Shown here: one piece after another, positions 14,828 to 26,509 of the stretch
Numbering within the stretch: position 1 is the first letter of the stretch
How the letters are laid out: every line of letters starts with the position of its first letter
Assembly (NCBI GenBank): GCA_033439255.1
Contig: CM065882.1
Span: forward strand, 930,001 to 994,000
Reading direction: 5' to 3'
DNA: 64,000 nt
Source of the DNA: Hericium rajendrae
Lineage: Eukaryota; Basidiomycota; Agaricomycetes; Russulales; Hericiaceae
Program-made: the position numbers and the translations under genes
Notes under the pieces: generated by a model
What the model saw: the letters and a program-made list of their open reading frames with translations, nothing else
Databases searched by the model: none
Told to the model about the DNA's origin: nothing

Positions 14828-17800
14828 GTGGGTGGCAAGAAACATTTCTTTGATCCGTCGAATCGCTTCTCTGTACTATCCGACCCCTGTGAGCAATCGT
14901 ATCCATCGTCTTTGCGCATGTCCGCTATCACACCCAACCGTCAGACACCGTCCATTACGCTCCAGGCCAAGATTATCACTGCCCCGATCAAGAAACAAAT
15001 CGATGCTGAGGCACTTCTCGATAGTGGTGCAGAAGGCATCATTATGCACCCCGAGTTTGCCAAGAAACACCAGTTCCCCCTCAAGAAACTCCCTAAACCC
15101 TTTCCCGTTCGCAACGTGGACAACTCCGAAAACATCATGGGCTGGGTCCGCTATTCTGTCAACCAGAACATCCGCATTTACGCCAAGGACTCGACGTCCT
15201 TCCATGAGGAGACAGCTGAGTTCTATCTCGTTGATATTGGTGACTATGACATTATCCTTGGGACCGATTGGTTACAGGAACACAACCCTGAAATTGATTG
15301 GGTCTCTCGTCGTGTTGACATGACTCGCTGCCCTCCCTCTTGCACCCTGAATAAGCCCCCGGTCAAAAACCTGTCCACTCGCTCAGAACGCCGCCAATCA
15401 GCCCCTCGTCCACCAGTCCTCAGTACCGCTGCTGTACTGCTCCCCCCACCTTGCCCCCTCCATTGCTCCCACTGCCCCCACCATTTGTTCCTGCCCCACT
15501 TCCCAAATACGTGATCCCCGCTCGCCGAGTCCAAGGTGTCCGTCTTCGCCGCATCCACCTGTCCAAAGTCCCTGCACGTCTGTTTACCGAGGATGATGAC
15601 CCGCGACCTAACGTCGATGATGACTGGGTTGAAGAGGGCCTTCGCCTAGCTGGTGTCCTCCCTGACTGGGACACACCACCCCCTCCAGATGACAACCCAG
15701 ACTACCAACATACCATCCGTATCCGTTGCTCTTTCACCAATGCTCAGAAACTGGCTGAGCATGTGGCCGCCCATGTTGCGGAGAAGTCCTTTGCTGAGAT
15801 GGTTCCCCCTCAGTACCAGGATTTCCAACCTGTCTTCGATGAGGAATCCTCCCATCGCCTTCCTGAACGTCGCCCTTGGGATCACGCCATCGACCTGAAA
15901 GATGGTTTTGAACCCCGTTCATACAAGGTCTATCCCATGGCTCCCACTGAGCAGGAGGACCTCGATTCGTTCCTTGATGACCAGGTCAAAAAAGGCTACA
16001 TCCGTCCTTCCAAATCCCCTATGGCAAGTCCCTTCTTCTTTATCAAGAAAAAAGATGGAAAACTACGCCCCGTCCAGGACTATTGCACCCTCAACAAGGG
16101 CACCATCAAGAATGAATATCCCCTGCCCCTCATCTCTGAACTCGTTGACAAGCTCAAGGGTGCCAAAGTCTTCTCCAAGATGGACGTTCGTTGGGGTTAC
16201 AACAACGTTCGCATCAAGGAGGGCGACGAATGGAAAGCCGCCTTCAAAACCAACCGCGGTCTCTTTGAACCCCTGGTGATGTTTTTTGGTCTTACAAACT
16301 CCCCTGCCACGTTCCAAGGAATGATGAATGAACTTTTCAAGGATCTCATCGACACGGGCAAAGTCGTCATCTACATGGACGATATCCTCATTTTCACCGA
16401 AACCCTCGAAGAACATCGCGACCTTGTGCGCAAGGTCCTCCAACGCCTCCAGGACAATGACCTCTTCCTCAAACCAGAGAAGTGCTCTTTCGAGCAGCCC
16501 TCTGTTGAGTTCCTCGGTCTCATCGTCTCCCATAACACACTTGCCATGGACCCCGTCAAGGTTGCAGGCATCGCTGAATGGCCTGCCCCCCGTAACGTCA
16601 AGGATGTCCAGTCCTTTGTTGGCTTTGGCAACTTCTATCGACGCTTCATCCAGGACTTCTCCAAAGTCGCCCGTCCCATGTTTGACCTAACCAAGAAAGA
16701 CCATCCTTGGGCCTGGTCTGCTGAATGTCAACATGCCTTTGAGGCTCTTAAAGCTGCGTTCACCTCGTCCCCAGTCCTTATCATGCCTGACCCGTCCAAA
16801 CCCTACTTGGTTGAGGTCGATGCCTCAGACTATGCCACAGGAGGTATCCTATCCCAGCGCGGGGAGGACGAGCAATGGCACCCTGTTGCTTACATCTCCA
16901 AGGCTTTCACTGCCCCTAAACACAACTACGACATTTATGACAAGGAACTCCTGGCCATCATCTGTGCCCTCGAAGCCTGGCGGCACTACCTGGAAGGCTC
17001 TCCCCATACTGTGGAGATCTGGACCGACCATAAGAACCTGGAATACTTCAAGTCTGCCCAAAAGCTGAGTCGTCGTCAGGCTCGCTGGGCTCTCTTCCTC
17101 ACTCGTTTCGACTTCACCTTGATCCACAAACCCGGTATTCATCACCGGCCAGATGCCATGTCGAGACGACCTGACCATAGAGAGGGGGTGGACGACGACA
17201 ACTCAGATCGTGTCCTCCTTGACCCCAAGTACTTCCAGATTCGTGCTACACGTCCAGCCGCTGTCAAGTCCATTGGCAATGCTGATCTTCGCCAACGCAT
17301 TCGCAATGCCAAGACCAAGGATATTGAGGTCGTTCAAGCCCTTGACGTGATCCTGAACAACGGTCCTCGCTCCCTCGTCAAGAACCTCCAAGAATGGAAC
17401 TACGAGGATGGCCTCATCCTCTTTCGTGGCAAAGTCTACATCCCTGCTGACAAGGACCTTCGGCGAGATATCGTCAAGCTGCATCACGACACTCCCATGG
17501 CTGGTCACCCCGGACGCTACAAGACCTATGAGCTCCTCAGTCGCAACTACTGGTGGCCCGGTATGTCTGTCTTCGTTCGTGATTATGTCGATGGCTGTGC
17601 TACCTGCCAGGCCACCAAGGTTCAAAATCACCGCCCCCATGTTGAAACAATCCCCAATGCCATCCCTACCCGTCCCTTCCAAGACATTACCTCGGACTTC
17701 ATCGTCAAACTCCCAGAATGCCAAGGCTATGACTCCATCAATGTGGTCGTCGACCGTTTTACAAAGCACGTCTCCTTCACTCCTTGTAACGAGACCATTA

Positions 17801-18810
17801 CCAGTGATGGCACAGTCGACATCCTTTTTGACAGGATTTATCGGAACTATGGCCTCTGGGAACGCCTCATCTCTGATCGTGGCCCACAGTATGCAGGCAA
17901 AGTCATGCGTGGCGTCTTTGACAAACTTGGTATCAAGTCCTCCCTCAGCACCGCCTATCATCCACAGACCGATGGCGAGTCAGAACGCGTCAATCAAGAA
18001 CTCGAGCAGTTCCTTCGTACCTTCTGCAACTACCGTCAGGATGATTGGGTCCAATGGCTCCCTTACGCTGAGTTCTCGCACAACCACCGTATCCACAGCG
18101 CCACTAACCGAGCTCCATTTGAAATGCTCCTCGGCTATATTCCCACTGCCATCCCCACTGTCAACCCCACATCGTCTACACCCGCCGTCGAGGATCGTTT
18201 CCGTCACCTCGAACAACTTCGCACTGAGGTCCAGGCCAGCCTTCAAACAGCTGCTGATCTCATGAAGCGCAACAACCAGGACCATATGCATGACACCATC
18301 CACTTCCAGGTTGGCGACAAGGTCTGGCTCGATGGCAAGAACATCAAAACCACACGACCCAAAGCTAAGCTTGCTGATCGACGCCTGGGACCTTTCGAAA
18401 TCACTGACGTCCTGGGCCCAGTCTCTTATCGACTGAAGCTACCACCCACCTGGCGTATCCACCCGGTGTTCCACACGTCCCTGTTGTCCCCTTACAAGGA
18501 AACTGATGCTCATGGTCCCAACTTCCCTGCACCTCCACCTGACCTTGTGGAGGGCGAGGAAGAGTACGAAGTTGAGTCTGTCCTCGATGCTCGTCTCACT
18601 CGGAACAAACGCGGCATTGAATATCTCGTCAAATGAGCAGGCTACCCTGATTCAGAAAATCAGTGGCTTTCACGTACCTCCCTTTCCAATGCCCATGGTG
18701 CAATCACCGACTTCTACACCCGCCATCCACATGCACTCAAGGCTCCCAATCTTCGTGGACTCATCTACCTCGATCCCGTCCATGCTCATCATGCACTCCA
18801 GGCGAAAGTG
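14828..18810 (+). mobile_element. Pol region of the LTR element
   Basis: In order: aspartic protease (LDSGAEG), reverse transcriptase with YMDDILIF, RNase H (VEVDASDYATG), the HHCC zinc finger and DDE integrase core (WWPGMSVFVRDYV, ISDRGPQY), then a GPFEI block and a chromodomain-like segment. This is the chromovirus branch of Ty3/Gypsy. Parts lie in more than one frame; the element is broken at a small number of places. Confidence 0.92.
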
Positions 18811-18813
18811 CGT

Positions 18814-18829
18814 CTTAGAGAGGGGGTGA
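18814..18829 (+). other. Polypurine tract of the LTR element
   Basis: A purine-rich run containing AGAGAGGGGG ends next to the 3' LTR, the expected place for plus-strand priming. No clear tRNA-complementary primer site was recognised after the 5' LTR. Confidence 0.65.
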
Positions 18830-19252
18830 TGTCACAGATCGCTCCATTTCTCTCCGCCTTCTTCTCTGCCATCAAGGCATCGCGTCGGTCATGTGCTCCA
18901 GCAGCCCCATCACATGTTCACTTCCTCACATGACCTGGGGCTATCCTTCACCCATGCCCTTGTTCCCCTTTGGGACATCCTATTGTTCTCCCTCCCATTG
19001 TTCTCCTTTTGGCCACCATTGTTCTCACTCTATTGTTCAACCCATTATGGTGTCCATTGTTCTTTTCCCATTGTCGTCCCAGTACTTATAGGCTCCCTGT
19101 CGCTCGCCTATTTCCCTAGATTGTCCATTTCGTCTGTACCGTACTGTACCTCCAATACAGGTCACTGCGCTGCTAGTCGCTCTCTGCTCTCTCGCTCCCA
19201 TCATCGCTGGTGACTTGGGTGGTTCTCTGCTGTCTACGACCGAGTCTTGACA
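18830..19252 (+). repeat. 3' LTR
   Basis: 423 bp, partner of the 5' LTR, with the same TGTCA...TGACA ends. The target duplication GATGC follows directly at 19253-19257. Confidence 0.95.
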
Positions 19253-19257
19253 GATGC

Positions 19258-20256
19258 AATATACTGTCCATTAGATGAAAATGCTACTGATGTTATAGAT
19301 TGACTAGCAATATGTTTCTTTCCAAATTTTCTTATAACTTTACATGAATCTGATCTCCAAAGCCAGATTGTCTGATCATTGGATCCTGATACAATATATT
19401 TTCCATCTGGAGAATATGCAACTGATGTGACATCATGCTTGTGCCCCTTCATAAGTCCTATAGCTTCACCTGTCTTTGATCTCCACAGTCTAACTGTTTC
19501 ATCATTAGATCCAGACACAATAAATTGACCATCTGGTGAAAATGCTACTGATGTTACAATACTTGTATGCCCTTTTATAGGCTCTCCTACAGTTTCACCT
19601 GTGCTTAGACACCAAAGTCTAACTGTCTTGTCTCCAGAACCAGATACAATGTACAAGCCATCTGGTGAAAATGCAACTGATGTCACAATATGATTATGTC
19701 CTTTCATAGGCTCTCTTATAGCTTTGCTTGTATCTAAACTCCAAACTCTGATTGTATTGTCCCAAGAGCCAGATACAATATATTGACTATCTGGTGAAAC
19801 TGCTACTGATGTTACACAGTTTGTATGTCCTTTCATGGGCTCTCCAATAGCTTCACCTGTGTCTAATCTCCAAAGTCTAACAGTTTTATCATCAGATCCT
19901 GATACAATATATTTTCCATCAGGTGAACATACAACTGATCGTACAATATCTTTGTGACCATTCCAAGTGATAATAGCCTGAGCATTTCTTATATTTCTCT
20001 TAAAATTGGAATGCACTGAAAGAAGTCCAGAAAACTGCTTTGTATATATCTTGAGACTCTCAAAATCTGCAGCTCCAAAGGCTAAAGCAGAGATGTAAAT
20101 ATGAGGCACACTCACTGAGATAGGCCTTTGATATATATCTAAAAATTGTGATATATCATTAAATAAAGTCATAATATCTGGCATCATGTTGCAGCCCTAT
20201 TATATAATATGATCAGTCATAGTTGCTTGAAGATAAGTATTCACAATTGACAAACC
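19258..20256 (-). CDS. NLR segment 2: linker end and WD40 repeats 1 to 6 (first part)
   Basis: After an intron at 20197-20255 (donor GTTTGT, branch-like CTGAT, acceptor ATAG) the frame gives a short helical linker with the block PHIYISALAF, typical just before the propeller in basidiomycete NLRs. Five full WD40 repeats follow, each of the form VTSVAFSPDGxYIVSGSxD then TVRLW, and a sixth that stops at the LTR element. The repeats are very alike, as in NLR propellers under concerted evolution. The DNA is AT-rich compared with neighbouring host genes. Confidence 0.85.
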
Positions 20257-20264
20257 TTTTCACA

Positions 20265-21845
20265 TAGGGTTCGACACGAGTGCACTCGCAGGTGACCCGG
20301 ATCCGAACCCGCAGGTTTCTAGCCTTACCACAGGGCAGACCTGGACCCGTGCGGGTTTGCGCCACCAGGTGATCCGGAGCCGCAGGTCAGGTACCTGCGA
20401 AACGACGGGTCACCTGCAGGTCTGCAGTAACTTAATTCGAGCCACGGAATGATCATGCATTTATACTAAAAATTGGATACTACATGATGTTCTGTACTAC
20501 TGTATATACACAAAGTCACTTTAAATTGCGGATCAGCCTCTGTATATCGTCGCGGGCATGACAAACTCGAACGGGAAGAGCTTGCGGCAGCTGGTAAAGA
20601 TGACATGAGTTCGTACCCAATGCGCCCCAGATGGTCGCTGAATGCGCGGAGACTGCCTTGTCGTTCACCGATACTTCGTGACCAGCGCCCGTTCGTGGCG
20701 CCGTGCATACTTGTATGTACTCGCGTGACCATTGGCGGGACGGCGAACCCATGCGAGAGGCCTGCATACAAGACGGTTGGCCTATGCGTGACACACGGGA
20801 CTGTGGGCAGGACGGCCGGGCACGCGCAACATCGCAATGCTGCCAGCCCATGCACGAGACAACGCGCCCGCACACGAAGCAGTTGGCTTGTGCGGAATGC
20901 ACGGCACCGTGAGCAGGACGGCCAGGCCACGCGCAATGCTACTGGCTCATGTGCGAAACATTGCACTCATGCGTGAGACAACATGCCCACGTACAAGATG
21001 GCGGTCCTGTACACGACGCACAGGGATCGTATGGCCGCGGATACGCGTTCGCGGGACTGTACGTACCTGTGCACATGGGACGGCGAGCCTCGGCAGGTCC
21101 ATGCGCGCGATGACTGGGCCTGTGTGCGACAGCGCGGAGCCACGTGCGAGACGAAGGGTGAGGCCAGTAGAAGGGCGCGCGGGCGCAGGCACGAGAGTGT
21201 GCCGGAGTGAGGAGAGCGCAGACAATGGCGAGGACAGGTGCGGTGGCGAGATATGGTGATAGCGGGGGTGCAGAAGTGGATGGAGTCGAAGGCCCCCCGG
21301 AGTGGAGTCTTGAGGCAAAGAAAGCGGGATATATCGCTCGTTTTCGAGCGATACTCCCGAGTCAGCATAATATCAAAGTAAAGACTGAAGCTATTTACTC
21401 ACCTTCGGGCCCTGTATACCCTAGAGATGCTCTCCAGTCCCCGTCTCCAACTCAGAGATAAAGACAAAAGAAGGAGAGGATGGGCTCGATGGTGTGAGTG
21501 GTAATAAGTTCGACTAAGTACGTTGACGCGCGTTGATCGTTCGGCGCCTCGATCGTTCGGTGCCTCGGCCGCGTGCCACAGCCAACAGTGCGCGGTTTCG
21601 AACATTTTCAAATTTTGAGAAAACTCTTGTATGCCTGTATGCACTACAATAGCTGCTAAAAAAGTGAGGACCACGAGTCACTACAGGTAACTCACGGGTC
21701 AGTAGATTTTAGCAAAACTGTGACCTGGATCTGTACAGGTCTCAGCCACTGGGTGATCCAGATCTGTGAGTCAAATACCTGTGGGTCAATTTCACGGGTA
21801 TACCCGTGTTGACCCACGGGTGACTCTGAATCGTGTCGGTCCCTA
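20265..21845. mobile_element. Non-autonomous hAT-like DNA transposon, 1,581 bp
   Basis: The ends are inverted copies, TAGGGTTCGACACGA on the left and TAGGGACCGACACGA on the right read inward, matching the hAT pattern YARNG. The 8-bp sequence TTTTCACA stands on both sides (20257-20264 and 21846-21853), and 8 bp is the hAT duplication length. Subterminal DNA on both sides is full of GACCCG/CGGGTC and CAGGT words, likely transposase-binding sites. The GC-rich middle has open frames but nothing resembling a transposase, so it depends on another copy. It splits the NLR gene between NACHT and WD40, one base from an exon end. Confidence 0.88.
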
Positions 21846-21853
21846 TTTTCACA

Positions 21854-24608
21854 GCTCTGATATACTTTTCTCAGCATGATTATACTTTGATTCAACACTT
21901 TTGTCATACTTATTACTTCCAACCAATACAATAACAATGTTTGCATCCATTTTGTCAACTGATGTGTCAAGTTCTGTTGATCTGATGATCTCAAAAAATG
22001 CTCAGGCCAATATATGCATGCATAAATCAAGTCTGCAGATAATATAGCTAGATCTTGTTCATCATTAAGAAGGTAAGATGTTTTAGACTTTGAAATGTTA
22101 AAGTGAAGATTCTGATTCATAATCTCAAAACATCTATATGTCATATAATGATGAGCCTCTGATATATCTATGTACCAATCACAATTGGTCTTTAGTTGTT
22201 TACTAGTAATATAATCTCCAAAGGAGGTATGAAATGTAGTGATATATCCTTTGTGATTGTTGGCTGGAATGTCTAGCACAGAATGAAATCCACCTGTAAT
22301 AGCATTCATTTGATGAATCTTTACATCAAGAAATTTGCTTATTGTCTGAATAGACATTGGTCTAAATTGTGACAATATGCATGCCAAAAAATGTTGACGA
22401 TAATTTTTCTCATTCTGATTTAGACCTTGAAAAGCATCTTGAAGGATAAAATGATAAAGTCCATACAGTTGGCTGATCATAGTATCTTTGAGTTCATACT
22501 GATTGTCACTTGTTAAGATAATTAGATGCTCCTCTGGATCTGTGTTTTTCTGTCCTATATATTGCAAAGCAGTGAATGCATAAATGAATAGCCTATCAGC
22601 TAAGTTTGTCAAGGTTCCAATCTGCTCAATTGATGGCTTATAGTCTTCAGAGTCATAATGTATTTGAAAAATCTGAGTAAGCTGATTTTCAAGGTATTTT
22701 CGAATATCAGATCTGACAAAGCTCTCCTCAATGTGGTGCAGATACAGAATTTGATTCATATGCAGGTGGCTAAACCCCTTCTTCATCTGATTTTCGGGAC
22801 GGCTAATCATAAAGATTTTCACTTTTAATGCACCGGCATGTTTAATGAACAGTTTAACCAGTGCGAGAATTTTATCGTCATCTTCGCATTCATCCAGTGC
22901 ATCAATCACCAGAACATGCACTCTGCATTTATCCGCAGATACAGCAACACAAGGTTCATACATCAGATTCTCAAATTGCTCATCCAGAGAGAGCTTTGAA
23001 CAATCAGGAACTCTGCTAATGCTGTTTAACAAGGCAGCGGCATATAATCCAGAAGCGCGAGCCAAGAAGTGTGCGAGCGTCGGGATAATATAGTGTACGT
23101 CTCGCTGCTCCAAGCTGCCTTGTCGCGAGCAAAAGAAGCTGCCGCCGAGAAGCCCAGCATCATTCAAGAGCCTGCAGAAGCTGTACGCAATAGCAGATTT
23201 TCCGGTTCCAGCAAGACCAGTCAACCAGTAGACATGCGAGGCACCAGGTCCAGAGTCGACAGCCCAAGACATAAGATTTCCAAGAACAGAAACTCGAGTG
23301 TCTGTCATGCAGCCTTTGCCGAAAGAGTGAGGGCCGTTGAAAGCTGCTTCTGCAAAGCACTTGAGCTTGCTAAACTTGACTGCAAGAATACGTTAGAACA
23401 TAGTCTCGAGATCAGACAGCCAGCTTACCATCCTATATAGTAGAGATACCGTCAGCATTCAGCCAACAATCGTTGGACAGAGTACACATACCTGAAGGAG
23501 CTCCTCTACATTTGCATCTGTGTTCAACGTGGTAGCCATCTGCGACGCGTAAGTACGCCGTTGCACTGCAGACGAACCGTACACGTACCGTGAACTGGTC
23601 TACGAGATGTCCGATGGTACGGACGTGGCGTGCAAGCTCTGTCTGATCATCCGAAGCCTCGATAGTACGCTTGATGATGCCGCGCTCTAACTTGTCCTCG
23701 ATGGAGGACTTCTGGAGATCAAGCGCTCTAAATGGCGATTATCAGCGGTTGATCGCCAATGGCACTGTGCGGACTCACTGTGCGAAACCCTTTACACGTT
23801 TACGAATTTCGGAGGGAACGTTGTCTGCCCCCGAATCATGATACCTCTGAATGATCTCTGTAAATCTATTGATCCGATCGCGAGCTTCGACAAAATCTCC
23901 TCGAGCATCGTTCACCATCTATGAGAGGATGAGTCGCTTTGCAGAAGAGCGCTACTCAGCTACACACCTTGATGCGATCGAAGACAGCATTGAGACCGGA
24001 GACAGCCGCTTTCAACGGAGGAAAAGCATCTGAGAATGTCTCCGTCACTTTCAGAGCCTCTCTGAACACTGCCCATGCAGTAAGAGCCGCGGACTTGGAG
24101 CGTCCAGGCGATGAAGGGCCTTGAGCCGTGACGAGCAACGGATCATCAGGAGAATGCAACAGCGACATGACTCCTAGCAGCGGTGAAGCCCCCGTCGTGC
24201 ACACTGTCCATTGAGATACGGGTCAAAGCCTTGAATCATGTATTCAGAGGATGTGGACAACTTACAAGAGGAGCCCTCTTGTGGGACATCGAGTGAGCTT
24301 GCGATAGCTGAGCTATTGTGAGTTGCAGGGGCACCACCAGAGGTCACCGGTGCGGGTGCATGCACAAAGTGCAGATCGGGGGTGTGGCGTGTCTGATCTG
24401 TGGTCTGACCCTCGGAAGAAGCAATAATGTCCCGAACCCCCTGGATTGGGACTTGTACGTCGACGTTCCGGACCCGCGCAACAGAGGGTAATTCAGCGAG
24501 GGATGGGATCGTCGGGGTATGTGCACGATTGGGGTCGCGGGAGCGATGGAACAAGTTATGGAGGAACAGCCTGACACGACCGCGCTGTTTACGGGGTTTA
24601 TCTGTCAT
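21854..24608 (-). CDS. NLR segment 1: helical N-terminus and NACHT domain
   Basis: Exons in order: 24266-24608, 23968-24203, 23779-23918, 23589-23727, 23492-23539, a likely 4-nt exon 23429-23432, then 23379 down to the hAT element. The first 110 residues are basic and Ser/Pro-rich. The next 150 are helical, and could be a MLKL/HeLo-like bundle (tentative). NACHT starts with the P-loop GLAGTGKSA, followed by the Walker B block VLVIDALDEC and the sensor SRPE. The linker after it is Leu-rich and helical, as expected of the winged-helix and superhelical part of STAND proteins. Base composition falls sharply from GC-rich to AT-rich near 22,900, inside NACHT. With the insertion, the frame continues about 50 codons into the element and ends at 21692. 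Confidence 0.85.
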
Positions 24609-25079
24609 GACTGAAGATGGTGGCTAGAAAAGTTTTGCTGTGGTTGACGAAGGATCTGTTGAAATTCGCGAGCTCAAGCCGACTGTGAGAGTACAGAGCA
24701 AGTGCAAGAAATCGCGGCGATGGTCTGCGATCGATTGACACGAGGCGGCGAGCGCCAGTCGGTGGCAGAACAAAATCCACTCAAGTAAGTAAGTATCTGC
24801 AAGGGAGTTCAATATTCAGTTTTGTGTGAATGTACATGAAAAACGTACTGATGAAGGTTGGAGGAAAGCAGCTGCTTCAACGCCGCGATACTATGTAGTC
24901 TACAACTTGAACAGTCTGACTTGAATGAATCATAAATTGAAGTCGAACTCTTGCCAGTGTGCCACCAACTTGAACGAGCGTAATCGTGCTGACGTCAGCC
25001 ACGATCACCTTTTGGCGCCGACTTCGAGTTTTTCTGAATTGCATAGTGCAGTCCCGCACCCAACACCCAACAATCCACC
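24609..25079. promoter_or_regulatory. Divergent promoter region between the NLR and PXR1-like genes
   Basis: 471 bp lie between the start codon of the NLR (minus) and that of the G-patch gene (plus). Both genes must be driven from here. No specific factor site was recognised. Confidence 0.45.
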
Positions 25080-26509
25080 ATGGGCCTCTCCGGCAGAAAA
25101 ATCAAACAGCGCATCCCAAACGACCCGCGCAACCTCTCCTGGGCAGACAGTACGTGCCCCTCCCCCCTCTTCCCAGCCTGACCGCATCCTAATCCTAACC
25201 CGCACCAGATGCAGCGAAGTTCGGCCAGTCGTACCTCTCGAAGCTCGGCTGGGACCCCTCGCAGGGCCTCGGCGCGGAGGGCGCAGGACGCACGAGCGCG
25301 GTCAAGGTCTCGCAGAAGCTCGACATGCTCGGCATCGGCATGCAGCACACGCGCGACGCGAACGGGATCGCGTGGCAGCAGAACCGCGATTTCGAGAGAC
25401 TGCTGGCGCGGCTGAATGGGGAGGGGGGTGCGGAGGCGAGTGGGGTTTCGGGGTTTGATCGGGCGCGGGAGGAGGGCGCTGAGGGCGAGGGCGAGGCGGA
25501 GGTGGAGGCGGTGGCGGAGGCGGAGGCTGGTGAGGGGCGGGAGGAGACGGAGAAGGAGCGGAAGAAGAGAGAGAAGAAGGAGAAGAAGGAGCGTAAAAAG
25601 CGCGAGGCTGAAGGGGTTGCTGATGCGGACGTCGAGCCCGAACGCAAGAAGCGCAAAAAGTCCAAATCCAACGAGGACGATGCAGACACGACGCCTCAAA
25701 CCGACGGCGATGTCGCCGCTACCGAATTCGCGCCCGCACCCATCGTCGCACCGACACCCGTCCGCGCAGCGTATGTGTATTTCGTCCTATTGACTGTCTA
25801 CAGACTCTAATGCAACCTTACGCCCAGACCCCGCACCCACCGCGCGCGCAACATCGCCGCGAAGCGCCTCGCCTCGCGCACGCCTGCCGCGCTTTCCGAA
25901 ATCCTCGGCATCCCGTCCTCCTCGCTCCCCGCGACGCCTTTCCCCGCCGCCTCGTCCTCCGCGACGCCGCAGCCGGACTCCTCCGCGGTGAAGCTGACGG
26001 ACCCGAATGAGGGCGTGCAGCTGGATAACATGACGAAGCTGACGACGGCGACGCAGTCCGTGGGGGACTACTTTAAGGCGAAGCTTGCGGCGAAGGCAGG
26101 CGGCGTGCAGCGGGAGGTAAAGGAGATGAGGATGGAAGACGAAGAGAGGCCAAGGATGGGGCTGGGGGCGCGGACTGGGCTGGGGAGCTTTGGCGGGCGG
26201 GAGGCGGAGGGCGGGGGGCTGGGCTTTGGGATGGCTTCGAAGTTTGCGGCCATGTTTGCTTCGCGGACGGAGGAGGTCGAGGTCAAGGTTGAGGTTGAGG
26301 TCGAGGTCAAGGTTGAGGTTGAGGTCGAGGTCATGGAGGAAGATGTGGACATCGACAAGAGGAAGGACAAGGAGGAGAGACGGCGGGAGAAAGAGGAACG
26401 GCGCCAGAGAAAGGGGAAGGCCAAGGCAGAGGCGGAGGCGGACGATTCCTCGACGGACAAGAAACCGAAAAAGGCAGAGGATGACGAGCCCGTGGAGGAC
26501 GAGTGCTAG
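25080..26509 (+). CDS. pxr1: PXR1/PinX1-like G-patch protein (nucleolar rRNA processing, telomerase inhibitor family)
   Basis: Three exons give 437 aa: 25080-25149, 25209-25770, 25828-26509. The start GLSGRKIKQRIPNDP and the G-patch FGQSYLSKLGWDPSQGLGAEGAG (residues about 25-60, split by intron 1) followed by KLDMLGIG are those of PinX1/Pxr1. Such proteins stimulate the RNA helicase Prp43/DHX15 in small nucleolar RNA and rRNA processing and can inhibit telomerase. The rest is highly charged: Glu/Lys-rich stretches, a conserved RARNIAAKRLAS block in exon 3, and a Val-Glu/Lys repeat. The model stops at 26509. A Lys-rich open frame in another register runs on to 26706 and resembles the usual basic tail, so a missed intron or a frame change near 26,500 is possible. 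Confidence 0.85.
26273..26337 (+). repeat. In-frame minisatellite in the G-patch gene
   Basis: About 65 bp made of GAGGTCGAGGT and CAAGGTTGAGGTT units, coding for alternating Val-Glu and Val-Lys. It lies in the charged tail of the PXR1-like protein and is likely to vary in length between strains. Confidence 0.8.

Larger units (their letters stand above)
12153..19252 (+). mobile_element. Ty3/Gypsy LTR retrotransposon (chromovirus-like), 7,100 bp
   Basis: Two 423-bp LTRs begin TGTCA and end TGACA and flank a gag-pol interior on the plus strand. The 5-bp direct duplication GATGC lies immediately outside (12148-12152 and 19253-19257). Domain order is Gag with a zinc knuckle, aspartic protease, reverse transcriptase, RNase H, integrase and a chromodomain-like end, the Ty3/Gypsy order. 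The LTRs differ at about three positions, so the copy is young; at an assumed rate near 1e-8 per site per year this is a few hundred thousand years. It looks nearly full length but is a fossil, with about two or three breaks in the coding part. It lies antisense inside the NLR gene. Confidence 0.95.
10598..24608 (-). pseudogene. NLR (NACHT-WD40) gene interrupted by a hAT-like element and a Ty3/Gypsy element
   Basis: This is a single minus-strand host gene now spread over 14 kb. Order: helical N-terminal region, NACHT NTPase, alpha-helical linker, about 14 WD40 repeats and a short C-terminal tail. A 1,581-bp hAT-like element sits between NACHT and WD40, and a 7,100-bp LTR element lies inside WD40 repeat 6. 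At both sites the coding text is continuous if the insert and one target duplication are ignored, so the gene was whole before. Fungal proteins of this architecture are STAND regulators used in heterokaryon incompatibility and innate immunity. As it stands, translation would run from NACHT into the hAT element and stop, leaving a receptor without its sensor. The three remaining host segments are described separately. Confidence 0.88.

Noticed and set aside
20265-21845. hAT transposase inside the element
   Set aside because: Open frames there are Arg/His/Thr-rich and overlapping on both strands with no BED finger or hAT C-terminal dimer motif.
24995-25699. Leu-rich antisense frame opposite the PXR1-like gene
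   Set aside because: It is the complement of the Glu/Lys/Arg-rich coding repeats; the hydrophobic look is an artefact.
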